A stretch of 64,000 nucleotides of DNA from Gaiellasilicea sp963850995 (GTDB taxonomy: Bacteria; Actinomycetota; Thermoleophilia; Gaiellales; Gaiellaceae): positions 62,001-126,000 of the forward strand of contig CAWKNQ010000016.1 in NCBI GenBank assembly GCA_963850995.1, read 5' to 3'. A program made the position numbers and the translations under genes. Under the pieces are notes generated by a model. The model saw only the letters and a list, made by a program, of their open reading frames with translations, ran no database searches and was not told where the DNA came from. Of this stretch, positions 37,409 through 47,345 are shown piece after piece (the first letter of the stretch is position 1; each line of letters starts with the position of its first letter).

Positions 37409-39658
37409 TCAGGCGGCCTCGGGTGCGGTCTCGCCCTCGTAGCGCTCCCGTGCCTCGCCGTCGTGGGGCGCCTCGATCGTGATTCCCGGCAGGAGCCGGT
37501 CGAGCCACTTCGGCATGTACCAGGACTTCTCGCCCATGAGGGTGAGGAAGGCGGGCACGAGCGTCATCCGCACGACCAGCGCGTCGGTGAGGATCGCGAC
37601 CGCGAGCAGGAGACCGAACTCCTTCGGGATCCGGTCCGCGCTGAGGATGAAGGCCGCGAAGACGGTGGCCATGATCACGGCCGCCGCGACGACGACCCGT
37701 CCGATCGCCGCGATCCCGTGCTCGACCGCGTCCTTCGTCTTCAGTCCGTGGACGTGCTCCTCACGGATCCGGCTGCCGATGAACACCATGTAGTCCATCG
37801 AGAGGCCGAACAGGATCGCGAAGGCGATCGGTGGCACGAAGGTCTCGATCGGCCCGGTCCGGTCGAGCCCGGTCAGCCCGAGCAGGTGGCCCTCCTGCAC
37901 CACGAGCGTGAGCACCCCGAAGCCGACGAACGCGGACATGATCGTCGTGATCGCGGCGGTGAGCGAGATCACGATCGACCGGAACGCCATCGCGAGCACG
38001 ATGAACGTGACCCCGATGATGTAGAGCAGGAACAGCGGCAGCCGCTCCATGATCCGGTCGCCGATGTCCTTGAAGGCGGCAGTCTGGCCGGAGACGTACG
38101 CGGCGGCGGTGCCGCCCGAAGTGGCAGCAGGCACGACATTGTCCCGGAGCCGGTCGACGAGCGTGTCGGTCGCCTCGTCCTGCGGCGCCGACTCCGGCGT
38201 CACGAAGACGATCCCGACGGTCTTCTCGTCGTTCAGCTGCGGCTCGGCGACCGAGGCGACGCCCGGCAGCCCCTGGATGCCGTCGTGGATCCTCTGCGGC
38301 GCTTCGTCGTCGCCGTTCAGGTCGACGACGATCGGGATCGGACCGTTGAAGCCGGGCCCGAAGCCCTCGGCGAGGAGGTCGTACGCCCGGCGACTGGTCT
38401 GCGCCGTCGGCTGCGTGCCCTGGTCGGCGGCGCCGAGGCGCACCAGCCCCGACGTCGCTGCGAGCCCGAGGACGACCAGCAGCACCACCGGGAAGACGAT
38501 CTTCGCGCGCCTGGTCACGAACCGGCCCCAACGGGCGACGAGCGTCTTGTCGCGGGCTGCCTCGGAGTCGTCGATCGGCCGCAGGAACGGCACCTTGAGC
38601 CGGTCGATCTTGTGGCCGAGCTTCGCGAGCACCGCGATCAGCAGCGAGTTCGCGATCAGCACGGTCGTCAGGACGCCGAGCGCAGAGCCGATCCCGAGCT
38701 TGGTCACGAAGTCCAGGCCGAAGAACGCGAGCCCGGTCACCGAGATCGCGACGGTCAGGCCCGCGAAGAGCACCGCGCGCCCGGCCGAGGCGCCTGCCTC
38801 AGCCGCGGCGTCGCGCGGCGAGAGCCCCTCGTGCAGCAGCTGCCTGAACCGCGTGACGATGAAGAGCGAGTAGTCGATCCCCACCCCCAGTCCGATCATC
38901 GAGACCAGGATCGGCGTGATCGTGTTGATGTCGGTCATGCCGGCGAGGATGAAGAGGAGCAGGAACGCGGTCGCCAGCGCCACGATCGCGAGCGCGATCG
39001 GGATGATCATCGCGACGAAGGTTCGGAAGACGAAGAGCAGGACGAGGATCGCCGCGAGCAGGCCGAGCATCTCCGACGTGCCCTGCTCGACCGGCGGGAA
39101 CTCGGCCTCGCCGTTGTACTCGACGGTCACGCCCGCGGGCTCGACCGTCTCGCGGACCGCGTCCTGCACAGCGACAACGGTGTCGCGGTCCTTGTCCTCG
39201 ATCGTCTCGCTGAACTGCGCCTCCGCGTACGCGATGCGGCCGTCGTCCGAGAACGTCTGGTCGCTGAACGGGTCGCCGACGCTCGTCAGTCCGGCGTCGT
39301 CGGCGGTCGGCTTGAACTCCGCGGACTTGAGCCGTGCGATCGCCTCGCCGATCGCAGCCTCACGCTCCGGCGTGTCGAGCCGCTCGCCCTCGGGCGCGGC
39401 GAAGACGACGTTCAGGACGCCGCCCTGCTCGGACGCGAACTCGGACTCGATCAGATCGGTTGCCTTCTGGGTCTCCGAGCCCGGGATCGAGAACTCGTCC
39501 CTCAGCTCGCCGCCGACCGTCGCCACGAGGCCGATCAGCACCGCGACGATGCCGACCCAACCGACGACCACGCGCCACGGATGGGTTGCGCACCAGCGGG
39601 CCCAAGCTGCGAGCGTGCCGGTCGAGAGACGTTCGTGAGCTGCAAGCCGTTCTGACAC
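37409..39658 (-). CDS. MMPL/RND-family transporter
   Basis: An intact 749-residue inner-membrane protein with two repeats. Each has one N-terminal helix (RVVVGWVGIVAVLIGLVA), a soluble domain and a block of five to six helices (MLGLLAAILVLLFVFRTFVA; LPLFLLYIIGVTFIVLAMAF). The family motif GLGVGIDYSLFIVTRFR and the second-repeat GLSMDYMVFIGSRIRE carry the proton-relay Asp-Tyr pairs. Members export lipids or other hydrophobic molecules by proton motive force. GTG 39658 follows GAGGAGGAC. It may be transcribed with the downstream aminotransferase and ligase genes, but a hairpin separates them. Confidence 0.92.
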   Translation of the reverse strand: MSERLAAHERLSTGTLAAWARWCATHPWRVVVGWVGIVAVLIGLVATVGGELRDEFSIPGSETQKATDLIESEFASEQGGVLNVVFAAPEGERLDTPEREAAIGEAIARLKSAEFKPTADDAGLTSVGDPFSDQTFSDDGRIAYAEAQFSETIEDKDRDTVVAVQDAVRETVEPAGVTVEYNGEAEFPPVEQGTSEMLGLLAAILVLLFVFRTFVAMIIPIALAIVALATAFLLLFILAGMTDINTITPILVSMIGLGVGIDYSLFIVTRFRQLLHEGLSPRDAAAEAGASAGRAVLFAGLTVAISVTGLAFFGLDFVTKLGIGSALGVLTTVLIANSLLIAVLAKLGHKIDRLKVPFLRPIDDSEAARDKTLVARWGRFVTRRAKIVFPVVLLVVLGLAATSGLVRLGAADQGTQPTAQTSRRAYDLLAEGFGPGFNGPIPIVVDLNGDDEAPQRIHDGIQGLPGVASVAEPQLNDEKTVGIVFVTPESAPQDEATDTLVDRLRDNVVPAATSGGTAAAYVSGQTAAFKDIGDRIMERLPLFLLYIIGVTFIVLAMAFRSIVISLTAAITTIMSAFVGFGVLTLVVQEGHLLGLTGLDRTGPIETFVPPIAFAILFGLSMDYMVFIGSRIREEHVHGLKTKDAVEHGIAAIGRVVVAAAVIMATVFAAFILSADRIPKEFGLLLAVAILTDALVVRMTLVPAFLTLMGEKSWYMPKWLDRLLPGITIEAPHDGEARERYEGETAPEAA

Positions 39659-39792
39659 CTTGTCCTCCTCGGAATGGGCGATGCGGCGAGCGTCGCATCC
39701 CCTGTCTCCGTGGGCCGTGCGGCAGCCAGGCGTCCGGAGGTGCGGTTAGCCGCACCCGTACGTGACGATCCGGTGAACGCTCGGATGGCCGG

Positions 39793-40479
39793 TCAGTGGC
39801 GGCGGTCCGGCTCGAACCGATATCCCATTCCCGCCTCGGTGACGAAGTAGCGGGGCCGGGACGGGTCGGGCTCGAGCTTGGCGCGGATCTGCGCCAGGTA
39901 GACGCGCAGGTAGTTCGTCTCCTTCTCGTACTGCGGCCCCCAGACCTCCTGCAGGAGCCGTCGCTGGGTGACGAGCCTGCCGGCATTGCGGACGAGCACC
40001 TCGACGACGTTCCACTCGGTCGGCGTCAGTCGCACTTCCCCCGCTCCCGTGGTGACGCGCTTCGCGGCCAGATCGACGCTGAAGTCCGCGGTCTCGACAA
40101 CCGCCTCCTCCTCGGCGGGCGCGGCCCGTCGCAACGCGGCCCGCAGCCGAGCCAGGAGCTCGTCCATGCCGAAGGGCTTCGTGACGTAGTCGTCGGCGCC
40201 CGCGTCCAGGGCGGCGACCTTGTCCGACTCCGCCTCGCGGACGGAGAGGACGATGATCGGCACGGTCGTCCAGCCGCGCAGGCCCTGGATCACCTCGACA
40301 CCGTCGATCCCGGGCAGGCCGAGGTCGAGCACGACCAGGTCGGGGTGCTTGCGGGCGGCGATCGTCAGCGCCGCCTCGCCGGTGGGCGCCAGCTCGACGT
40401 CGTAGCCGCGAGCGCGGAGGTTGGTGGCCATCGCCCGGAGGATCTGCGGCTCGTCGTCGACGACGAGGATCCGGGTCAT
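39793..40479 (-). CDS. kdpE: KdpE, potassium-responsive response regulator
   Basis: A 228-residue OmpR/PhoB-class response regulator. The receiver domain has acidic pocket VVDDE, phospho-acceptor Asp in LVVLDLGLPG, Thr/Ser in IIVLSV and Lys in VTKPFG. The C-terminal winged helix has LTPTEWNVVEVLVRNAG and VYLAQIRAKLEPDPSRPRY. As the partner of KdpD it would activate the kdp operon when potassium is low or osmolarity high. ATG 40479 overlaps the kdpD stop (ATGA). Confidence 0.93.
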   Translation of the reverse strand: MTRILVVDDEPQILRAMATNLRARGYDVELAPTGEAALTIAARKHPDLVVLDLGLPGIDGVEVIQGLRGWTTVPIIVLSVREAESDKVAALDAGADDYVTKPFGMDELLARLRAALRRAAPAEEEAVVETADFSVDLAAKRVTTGAGEVRLTPTEWNVVEVLVRNAGRLVTQRRLLQEVWGPQYEKETNYLRVYLAQIRAKLEPDPSRPRYFVTEAGMGYRFEPDRRH

Positions 40480-42962
40480 CGGGCAGTTCGCAGTCGCGCC
40501 ACAACGGTGAGGCCGCCGCCCGGCGTGTCTTCGACCTCGAGCTCGCCGCCCATCGCCTCGACGAAGCCCTTCGCGACGGCCAGGCCGAGCCCGACACCCT
40601 CGTCCTGCGCGGAGTCCCCGAGGCGCTGGAAGGGGACGAACAGCCGGTCCCGCTGCTCGCGCGGCACACCCGGGCCGCGGTCGACGACGCGCACGTCGAT
40701 GACGCCGTCGACCACGCCTGCGCTGATACGCGCCGGCCGGCCGGCCGGCGAGAAGCGGACGGCGTTCTGGATCACGTTCGCGAGCGCCCGCTCGAGCAGA
40801 CCAGGATCGGCGAGGACGCGGGGCAGCGTCTCGGGCACGTCGAGGTCGACGGCGCCGTCGGCGAGCCCAAGGCTGTGGAGGGCCGCGGGGACGACCTCCT
40901 CGAGGCCGACGGGCGTCGCGCTGATCTGGAGCGCGCCCGCCTGGAGGCGGCTCATGTCGAGCAGATTTCCGACCAGCGCGTTCAGGCGGTCGGTCTCCTC
41001 GTCGATCGTGTCGAGAAACTCGCGCCGCGCCTCCGGTGTCCACTCGACGTCGTCCTGCAGCAGGCTCGTGACCGACGCCTTGATCGCCGCGATCGGTGTC
41101 CTCAGGTCGTGCGAGACGGCCGAGAGGATCGCCGCGCGCAGCTCGTTCGCCGCCGACACCGCGCCGGCGGCCTCGACCTCCGCCTCGAGCTCGCCGAGCT
41201 CCACCGAGGCGGCGATCTCTTTCGCAAATGCCTCCAGCACACGCTCGTCCTCGCTGCGCACGTGACCGGCGAGGGCGAGGACGTGCTCGGCGTCGAGGTC
41301 GATCGTCGACGAAGCGGCATCCGGGCTCTCGGGCGCACGGTCGCCGCTGGCCGAGTCGATGCGCCAACCGGTGCCCTCGCGGTGGAGGACGGCGGCGCCT
41401 TCGAGCGCGAGCACACCGACGAGGCCCTCCAGCACCGCCGAGACGGGTGCGGAGCCGGCCAGCCGCGCGAGCGCCTCGGCCTCGGTACGCGTGCGAGCAG
41501 CCTCGGCCGCGCGTCGGGCCGCGAGGGCCACGAAGCCGCTCACGATCGCCGCGACGAGGAGGAAGACGACGAGGGCGAGGATGTTCTCGCCCTCGCTGAT
41601 CGTGAACGTGTAGAGCGGCGGGGTGAAGTACCAGTTGACGAGCAGGAAGCCGCTGACGGCCGCGGCGAGCGCCGGCCAGAGCCCGCCGACCGCGGAGACG
41701 CCGACGACGAGCAGCAGGAAAAGGAGCAGCACGCTTGGCAGCCCGAGCTCGTCGCGGAGCTGGGCGAGCAGCACGGCGAGCGCCGGCGGGCCGACCGCGG
41801 CGAGCCCGAAACCGATCAGCAGGCGGCGTCGCGGCAGCGTCGCCGGCCGCCGGCGCTGGGGCAGGGCGAGCTGATGGTCCTCGGTTCCCTCGGCGTGGCT
41901 GATCACGTGCACGTCGATGCCGACACCCGATTCGCGGATCACCCTGCCGATCACGGAGCCGCGCGTCAGCCGCTGCCAGCGCGAGCGCCTGCTCGCTCCC
42001 ATGACGATCTGCGTCGCGTTCAGCGAGCGGGCCGCCTCGACGAGCGCCTGGCCGGCGTCCTCGGAGACAACCTCGTGATACGTACCCCCGAGCTCCTCGA
42101 GCAGGTCGCGCTGCCGGTCGAGCAACGCTGCTGAAGGAGCGGCGAGCCCGTCCTGGGGGCGCACGTGCACAGCAACGAGATCCCCCTTCGTCCGCTGCGC
42201 GATCCGGGCCGCCCGCCGGACCAGCCGCTCGCCGTCCGAGGAGCCGGTGAGCGCGACGAGCACCCGCTCCCGGGTCTCCCAGGGCCGGTCGATCCCGTGC
42301 CGGCTGCGGTACTCGGCCAGCCCCTCGTCGACGCGGTCGGCGAGCCAGAGCAGCGCCAGCTCGCGCAGAGCGGAGAGATTGCCGGGCCGGAAGTAGTTGG
42401 CGAGCGCGGTGTCGATCCGCTCGGCCGGGTAGATGTCGCCGCGGGCCAGCCGGTTCCGGAGCGCGAGCGGCGTCAGGTCGACGAGCTGGAGCTCGTCGGC
42501 GCGGCGCACGACCGCGTCCGGAATCGTCTCCAGCTGCTTGACGGTGGTGATCCGCTCGACCACGTCGTTCAGCGACTCGAGGTGCTGGATGTTCAGCGTC
42601 GTGATCACCGTGATCCCGGCCTCGAGCAGCTCCTCGACGTCCTGCCAGCGCTTCTCGTTCCGGGAGCCCGTGACGTTCGTGTGCGCGAGCTCGTCGACGA
42701 GCGCCACCTGCGGACGCCGCGCCAGGATCGCGTCTACGTCCATCTCGTCGAAGGCCTGACCTCGGTACTCGATCGGCCTGCGCGGCACGACCTCGAGGTC
42801 GCCCACCTGCGCCGTCGTCTTGGGGCGGCGGTGCGGCTCGACGTAGCCGACGACGACGTCCTCGCCGTACTGGCGCCGGCGCCGGCCCTCGTTCAGCATC
42901 GCGTAGGTCTTCCCCACGCCGGCCGCCGCGCCGAGATGAACGCGGAGCTCACCTCTGCTCAT
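40476..42962 (-). CDS. kdpD: KdpD, potassium sensor histidine kinase
   Basis: An intact 828-residue membrane kinase. The N-terminal KdpD domain has Walker A-like GAAAGVGKTYAM and LVDELAHTNVTGSRNEKRWQD. A Usp-like domain follows, with LVALTGSSDGERLVRRA. Four membrane helices lie around residues 390-490, then a GAF-like region, the HisKA H-box with phospho-His (AVSHDLRTPIAAIKAS) and an HATPase with VIQNAVRFSP and VDRGPGVP. It senses potassium supply and phosphorylates KdpE. It lies 9 bases after kdpC and overlaps kdpE. Confidence 0.95.
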   Translation of the reverse strand: MSRGELRVHLGAAAGVGKTYAMLNEGRRRRQYGEDVVVGYVEPHRRPKTTAQVGDLEVVPRRPIEYRGQAFDEMDVDAILARRPQVALVDELAHTNVTGSRNEKRWQDVEELLEAGITVITTLNIQHLESLNDVVERITTVKQLETIPDAVVRRADELQLVDLTPLALRNRLARGDIYPAERIDTALANYFRPGNLSALRELALLWLADRVDEGLAEYRSRHGIDRPWETRERVLVALTGSSDGERLVRRAARIAQRTKGDLVAVHVRPQDGLAAPSAALLDRQRDLLEELGGTYHEVVSEDAGQALVEAARSLNATQIVMGASRRSRWQRLTRGSVIGRVIRESGVGIDVHVISHAEGTEDHQLALPQRRRPATLPRRRLLIGFGLAAVGPPALAVLLAQLRDELGLPSVLLLFLLLVVGVSAVGGLWPALAAAVSGFLLVNWYFTPPLYTFTISEGENILALVVFLLVAAIVSGFVALAARRAAEAARTRTEAEALARLAGSAPVSAVLEGLVGVLALEGAAVLHREGTGWRIDSASGDRAPESPDAASSTIDLDAEHVLALAGHVRSEDERVLEAFAKEIAASVELGELEAEVEAAGAVSAANELRAAILSAVSHDLRTPIAAIKASVTSLLQDDVEWTPEARREFLDTIDEETDRLNALVGNLLDMSRLQAGALQISATPVGLEEVVPAALHSLGLADGAVDLDVPETLPRVLADPGLLERALANVIQNAVRFSPAGRPARISAGVVDGVIDVRVVDRGPGVPREQRDRLFVPFQRLGDSAQDEGVGLGLAVAKGFVEAMGGELEVEDTPGGGLTVVARLRTAR

Positions 42963-42971
42963 GCCTGAAGG

Positions 42972-43545
42972 CTACGCCTGCTCGTCGAGGGCGAGGTTGA
43001 GCTCGAGCACGTTCACGCCCGGTTCCCCGAGGAAGCCGAGCGAGCGGCCCTCGGTGTGCTCCTCGACGAGCGCCAGCAACTCGGCGAGCTCGACGCCCCG
43101 CGCACGCGCGACCCGGGTTGCCTGGATGCGCGCGTTCGCGGGCGAGATGTGCGGGTCGAGCCCCGAGCCCGAGGCGGTGACCGCGTCCGCGGGCACGTCG
43201 GCATCCTCGGCAAGGTCGTTGTCCTCGCGGTATGCCTCGATCCGGTTCTCCACCTCGGCGAGGAACTCCTCGTTGGTCGGCCCGAGGTTCGAGGCCGAGC
43301 TCGCCATCCCGTCGTAGCCTTCACCCGCCGCCGAGGGGCGCGGGTGGAAGTAGCCTCGACTCGGAGAACTGCTGGCCGATCAGGCGCGAGCCGACCGCGA
43401 CGCCGTCGCGTTCGACGAGAGAGCCGTCGGCACGGCCCGGGAACGCGACCTGCGCGATCCCGGTGACGGCGAGCGGGTACACGATCCCGCACAGGGCGGT
43501 GAAGAGGAGAAACGCCACGACCGCCGGAACGAGCTGGCGCCTCAC
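42972..43545 (-). CDS. kdpC: KdpC, potassium-transporting ATPase subunit C, frameshifted
   Basis: The small single-helix subunit that stabilises the KdpFABC pump. The N-terminal piece (LVPAVVAFLLFTALCGIVYPLAVTG, VAVGSRLIGQQFSESR) stops early at 43321. The next expected segment (YFHPRPSAAGEGYDG) and the rest (SASNLGPTNEEFLAEV, DPHISPANARIQATRVARARG) are in another frame. An indel near 43358 explains it. Corrected length is about 190 residues, as expected. ATG/GTG at 43545 overlaps the kdpB stop. Confidence 0.87.
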
Positions 43546-45560
43546 AGGATCCCCAGCCCGCCGACGAAGAGGTCGATCAGCTTGATCCCGACGAACGGCA
43601 CGACGAGGCCGCCGAGCCCGTAGACGAGCAGGTTACGGCGGAGGACCGCGACCGCCGAGCGCGCGCGGAAGCGGACGCCGCGAAGCGCGAGCGGGATCAG
43701 GGCGACGATGATCAGCGCGTTGAAGATGACGGCCGAGGCGATCGCCGACTCCGGGCTGTCGAGCCGCATCACGTTCAGCTTCTCGAGCACGGGAAACGTG
43801 CCTGCGAACATCGCCGGGATGATCGCGAAGTACTTGGCGACGTCGTTCGCGATCGAGAACGTGGTCAGGGAGCCCCGCGTGATCAGCAGTTGCTTGCCGA
43901 TCTCGACGATCTCGATCAGCTTCGTCGGGTTCGAGTCGAGGTCGACCATGTTCCCGGCCTCGCGCGCGGCCTGGGTCCCGGTATTCATCGCGACGCCGAC
44001 GTCGGCGGCGGCCAGCGCGGGCGCATCGTTGGTGCCGTCGCCGGTCATGGCAACGAGGTTGCCGCCTTCCTGCTCGCGCCGGATCAGCGCCATCTTGTCC
44101 TCGGGCGTCGCCTCGGCGAGGAAGTCGTCGACGCCGGCCTCGTCCGCGATCGCGCGGGCGGTGAGCGGATTGTCGCCGGTGATCATCACCGTGCGGATCC
44201 CCATCGCCCGCAGCTCGGCGAAGCGCTCGCTCATCCCTTCCTTGACGACGTCCTTGAGATGGACGACGCCGAGCGGGCGTGCATTGCTCGCGACGACGAG
44301 CGGCGTCCCGCCCGAGGTCGCGATCCTCGCGACGATCTCGTCGAGCTCGCCTGGCACCGTCCCGCCGCCGTCTTCGATCAGCCGCCGGATCGCGTCGGCC
44401 GCGCCCTTGCGGATCGAGCGTCCGTCGAAATCGACGCCGCTCATGCGGGTCTCGGCCGTGAACGGGACGAGCGTGCCTTCGCCGATGTGCCGCTCGCGGA
44501 GGCCGTAGCGCTCCTTCGCGAGCACGACGATCGAGCGTCCCTCGGGCGTCTCGTCGGCGAGGCTCGAGAGCTGGGCTGCATCGGCGAGCTCCCGTTCCTC
44601 GACCCCGGGCAGCGGCAGCAGCTCGGCCGCCTGACGGTTGCCGAGCGTGATCGTGCCCGTCTTGTCGAGGAGGAGCGTCGAGCAGTCGCCGGCCGCCTCG
44701 ACCGCGCGACCCGAGAGGGCGAGTACGTTCCGGCGCACGAGCCGGTCCATTCCTGCGATCCCGATTGCCGACAGCAGCCCGCCGATCGTCGTCGGGATCA
44801 GCGTGACCAGTAGCGCGACGAGGATGACCACGTCCTGCTCGTCGCCGGAGTAGACGGCGAACGCCTGGAGCGTGACCACGGCGACGACGAAGACGATCGT
44901 CAGCCCGGCGAGCAGGATGTTGAGGGCGATCTCGTTCGGCGTCTTCTGGCGCTCGGCGCCTTCGACGAGCGCGATCATCCGGTCGAGGAAGCTCTCGCCG
45001 GGCCGGGCCGTGACGCGGACGACGATCCGGTCGGAGAGCACGCGGGTGCCGCCGGTGACGGCCGAGCGGTCGCCGCCAGACTCGCGGATGACCGGCGCCG
45101 ACTCGCCGGTGATCGCCGACTCGTCGACGCTCGCGATCCCCTCGGTCACCTCACCGTCGGCCGGGATGACCTCGCCGGCGGCCACGACGACCTCGTCGCC
45201 GACGCGCAGAGCTGAGCCAGGCACGTCCTCGAGTTGCCCGCCTTGAATACGCCGGTGCGCGACTGTCTCCTCGCGCGTGCGCCGGAGCTCGTCCGCCTGC
45301 GCCTTGCCCCGCCCCTCGGCGATCGCCTCGGCGAAGTTCGCGAACAGGATCGTGAACCAGAGCCACGCGGCGATCAGCCAGGCAAACAGGCTCGGGTCGG
45401 CCACCGCGAGGCCCGTCACGAGCACGCTCCCGATCTCGACCACGAACATGACCGGATTCCCGGCCATGCGCCGCGGGTCGAGCTTGAGCAGGCTGTCGCG
45501 CGCGGCCCGGCGGAGGATCGCCGAGTCGAAGAGCGAGCGGGGCTCGTTCCGGAGCGTCAC
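43542..45560 (-). CDS. kdpB: KdpB, potassium-transporting P-type ATPase catalytic subunit
   Basis: An intact 672-residue P-type ATPase. The phosphorylated Asp is D299 in LLLDKTGTITLGN, the actuator loop has DESAITGESAPVI (TGES at 151-154), the nucleotide domain follows, and the hinge has MTGDGTNDAPALAAADVGVAMN. Seven membrane helices are expected and the pattern is consistent. It hydrolyses ATP to drive high-affinity K+ uptake by KdpA. It overlaps kdpA and kdpC by four bases on each side. Confidence 0.96.
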   Translation of the reverse strand: MTLRNEPRSLFDSAILRRAARDSLLKLDPRRMAGNPVMFVVEIGSVLVTGLAVADPSLFAWLIAAWLWFTILFANFAEAIAEGRGKAQADELRRTREETVAHRRIQGGQLEDVPGSALRVGDEVVVAAGEVIPADGEVTEGIASVDESAITGESAPVIRESGGDRSAVTGGTRVLSDRIVVRVTARPGESFLDRMIALVEGAERQKTPNEIALNILLAGLTIVFVVAVVTLQAFAVYSGDEQDVVILVALLVTLIPTTIGGLLSAIGIAGMDRLVRRNVLALSGRAVEAAGDCSTLLLDKTGTITLGNRQAAELLPLPGVEERELADAAQLSSLADETPEGRSIVVLAKERYGLRERHIGEGTLVPFTAETRMSGVDFDGRSIRKGAADAIRRLIEDGGGTVPGELDEIVARIATSGGTPLVVASNARPLGVVHLKDVVKEGMSERFAELRAMGIRTVMITGDNPLTARAIADEAGVDDFLAEATPEDKMALIRREQEGGNLVAMTGDGTNDAPALAAADVGVAMNTGTQAAREAGNMVDLDSNPTKLIEIVEIGKQLLITRGSLTTFSIANDVAKYFAIIPAMFAGTFPVLEKLNVMRLDSPESAIASAVIFNALIIVALIPLALRGVRFRARSAVAVLRRNLLVYGLGGLVVPFVGIKLIDLFVGGLGIL

Positions 45561-47248
45561 AAGCTCAGGTGCTCCAGCACCGGGCCGAGCGCGAGCACCG
45601 GGAAGTAGGTGAGCGCGACGACGATCAGGACGACGCCGACGAGCAGGCCGACGAAGAGCGGCGTCCCGGTCGGGAACGTGCCGGCCGTGACGGGGACGGG
45701 CTGCTTGCGCGCCAACGAGCCGGCGATCGCGAGCACGAGGACGATCGGGAGGAAACGACCGGCGAGCATCGCCAGGCCGAGCGTCGTGTTGTACCAGTCG
45801 ATGTTCCCAGTTAGGCCGCCGAACGCGGAGCCGTTGTTGTTTGCCGCCGACGTGAACGCGTACACGACCTCCGAGAGGCCGTGGGCGCCCGGGTTGAGGA
45901 TCGAGGCCTTCGCCTGGTCGAGCAGCACCGAGACGGACGCAAAGCCGAGGACGAGCATCGGCACGACGAGCAGGTAGAGCGCGACGAGCTTCATCTCGGT
46001 CGCCTGGATCTTCTTGCCCAGGTACTCCGGCGTCCGGCCCACCATCAGGCCGGCGATGAAGACGGCCAGAAGGGCGAAGATCAGCATCCCGTAGAGACCG
46101 GCGCCGACGCCGCCGGGGCTCACCTCACCGAGCATCATGTTGGCGAGCGGGACCGCGCCGCCGAGCGGGGTGAAGCTGTCGTGGGCTGCGATCACGGCCC
46201 CGGTCGAGGTCCCGGTCGTGGAGGCTGCGAAGAGGCCGGATGCGGCCGCGCCGAAGCGGACCTCCTTGCCCTCCATGTTCCCCAGCTCGCCGCTCGCGCC
46301 GAGCGCCTCCACACGCGGGTTCCCGTCGACCTCGAAGCCGGTGGCGAGGCCGACCGAGGAGATCCAGAGCGCGAACATGGCGGCGAAGAGCACCCAGCCC
46401 TGGCGCCGGTCGCGGGCGAGCCGGCCGAACGCGAACGTGAGCGCGAACGGAATCGCGAGGAGGGCCCAGTTCTCGACGAGGTTGGTGAAGGGGGTGGGGT
46501 TCTCGAACGGGTGGGCCGAGTTCGCGTTCACGATCCCGCCGCCGTTCGTCCCCAGCTCTTTGATCGCCTCCTGGCTCGCGACTGGGCCCCGGTACACGGA
46601 CTGCGGCGCGCCCTCGACCGTCGCCGTCTCGGCGCTGCCGCTGAGGCTCTGGACCACGCCCTGGCTGGCGAGCAGGAGCGCGACCACTACCGCCAGCGGG
46701 ACGAGCACGCGGATCGTGATCCGGGTCAGGTCGACCCAGAAGTTGCCGATCGTCTCCGAGCGCCTCCGCACGATTCCGCGGATCAGCGCAACGGCGACGG
46801 CGATGCCGACCGCGGCCGAGACGAAGTTCTGCACCGCGAGCCCGGTCATCTGGGTCAGGTGGCTCATCGTCGACTCGCCGCCGTAGTTCTGCCAGTTCGT
46901 GTTCGTAACGAAGCTCGCGGCGGTGTTGAAGGCGAGCGCCGGCGGCACGGCTGCCACATCCGTCGGGTTCAGAAAGAGGGCGCCCTGGACGCGCTGAAGC
47001 ACATACAGGCCGACGACCGAGACGGCGCTGAAGGCAAGCAGCGAGAGCGCATACACGCTCCACGGCTGCTCCCGGCCGGGATCGACGCCGGTGAGCCGGT
47101 AGACACCGCGCTCGACCGGGAGGAAGACGCGGTCGCCCGGCGCGCTGCCGCCGCCGAGGACACGCGCCAGATACGCGCCCAGGAGCGGCGTGGTCGCGAG
47201 GACCGCCGCAACGAGCACGACGAGCTGAAGCCAGTTCGAGCCGCTCAA
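45557..47248 (-). CDS. kdpA: KdpA, potassium-binding channel subunit
   Basis: An intact 563-residue membrane protein with about ten helices. It carries the K+-selectivity loops typical of the superfamily (SFVTNTNWQNYGGE, GTNGGGIVNANSAHPFENPTP, TTGTSTGAVIAAHDSFTPLGG, ANNNGSAFGGL), one per repeat. It binds and conducts K+ in the KdpFABC complex. The start at 47248 is 4 bases after the kdpF stop. Members of the family are 550-600 residues, so it is full length. Confidence 0.96.
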   Translation of the reverse strand: MSGSNWLQLVVLVAAVLATTPLLGAYLARVLGGGSAPGDRVFLPVERGVYRLTGVDPGREQPWSVYALSLLAFSAVSVVGLYVLQRVQGALFLNPTDVAAVPPALAFNTAASFVTNTNWQNYGGESTMSHLTQMTGLAVQNFVSAAVGIAVAVALIRGIVRRRSETIGNFWVDLTRITIRVLVPLAVVVALLLASQGVVQSLSGSAETATVEGAPQSVYRGPVASQEAIKELGTNGGGIVNANSAHPFENPTPFTNLVENWALLAIPFALTFAFGRLARDRRQGWVLFAAMFALWISSVGLATGFEVDGNPRVEALGASGELGNMEGKEVRFGAAASGLFAASTTGTSTGAVIAAHDSFTPLGGAVPLANMMLGEVSPGGVGAGLYGMLIFALLAVFIAGLMVGRTPEYLGKKIQATEMKLVALYLLVVPMLVLGFASVSVLLDQAKASILNPGAHGLSEVVYAFTSAANNNGSAFGGLTGNIDWYNTTLGLAMLAGRFLPIVLVLAIAGSLARKQPVPVTAGTFPTGTPLFVGLLVGVVLIVVALTYFPVLALGPVLEHLSL

Positions 47249-47252
47249 CGGA

Positions 47253-47345
47253 TCAGCCGAGCTTCTCCGGGGCGAGCAGCGCGTAGAAGAGGTACACGAG
47301 GACGGCCACCGCGAGCACGAGCCCGATCACGTTCGCGGCGCTCAC
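47253..47345 (-). CDS. kdpF: KdpF, small membrane subunit of the potassium ATPase
   Basis: A 30-residue single-helix protein (core NVIGLVLAVAVLVYLFYALL followed by PEKL, typical of KdpF). GTG at 47345 overlaps the stop of the upstream 40-residue ORF as GTGA. It lies directly before kdpA, the conserved position of kdpF, and stabilises the Kdp complex. Confidence 0.9.
   Translation of the reverse strand: MSAANVIGLVLAVAVLVYLFYALLAPEKLG

Noticed and set aside
36341..39655. A very long rightward reading frame (over 1100 codons) opposite the MMPL transporter and aminotransferase genes
   Set aside because: It is antisense to intact genes with clear catalytic motifs, and its product is Arg/Glu/His-rich with no domain, as expected of a GC-rich shadow frame.
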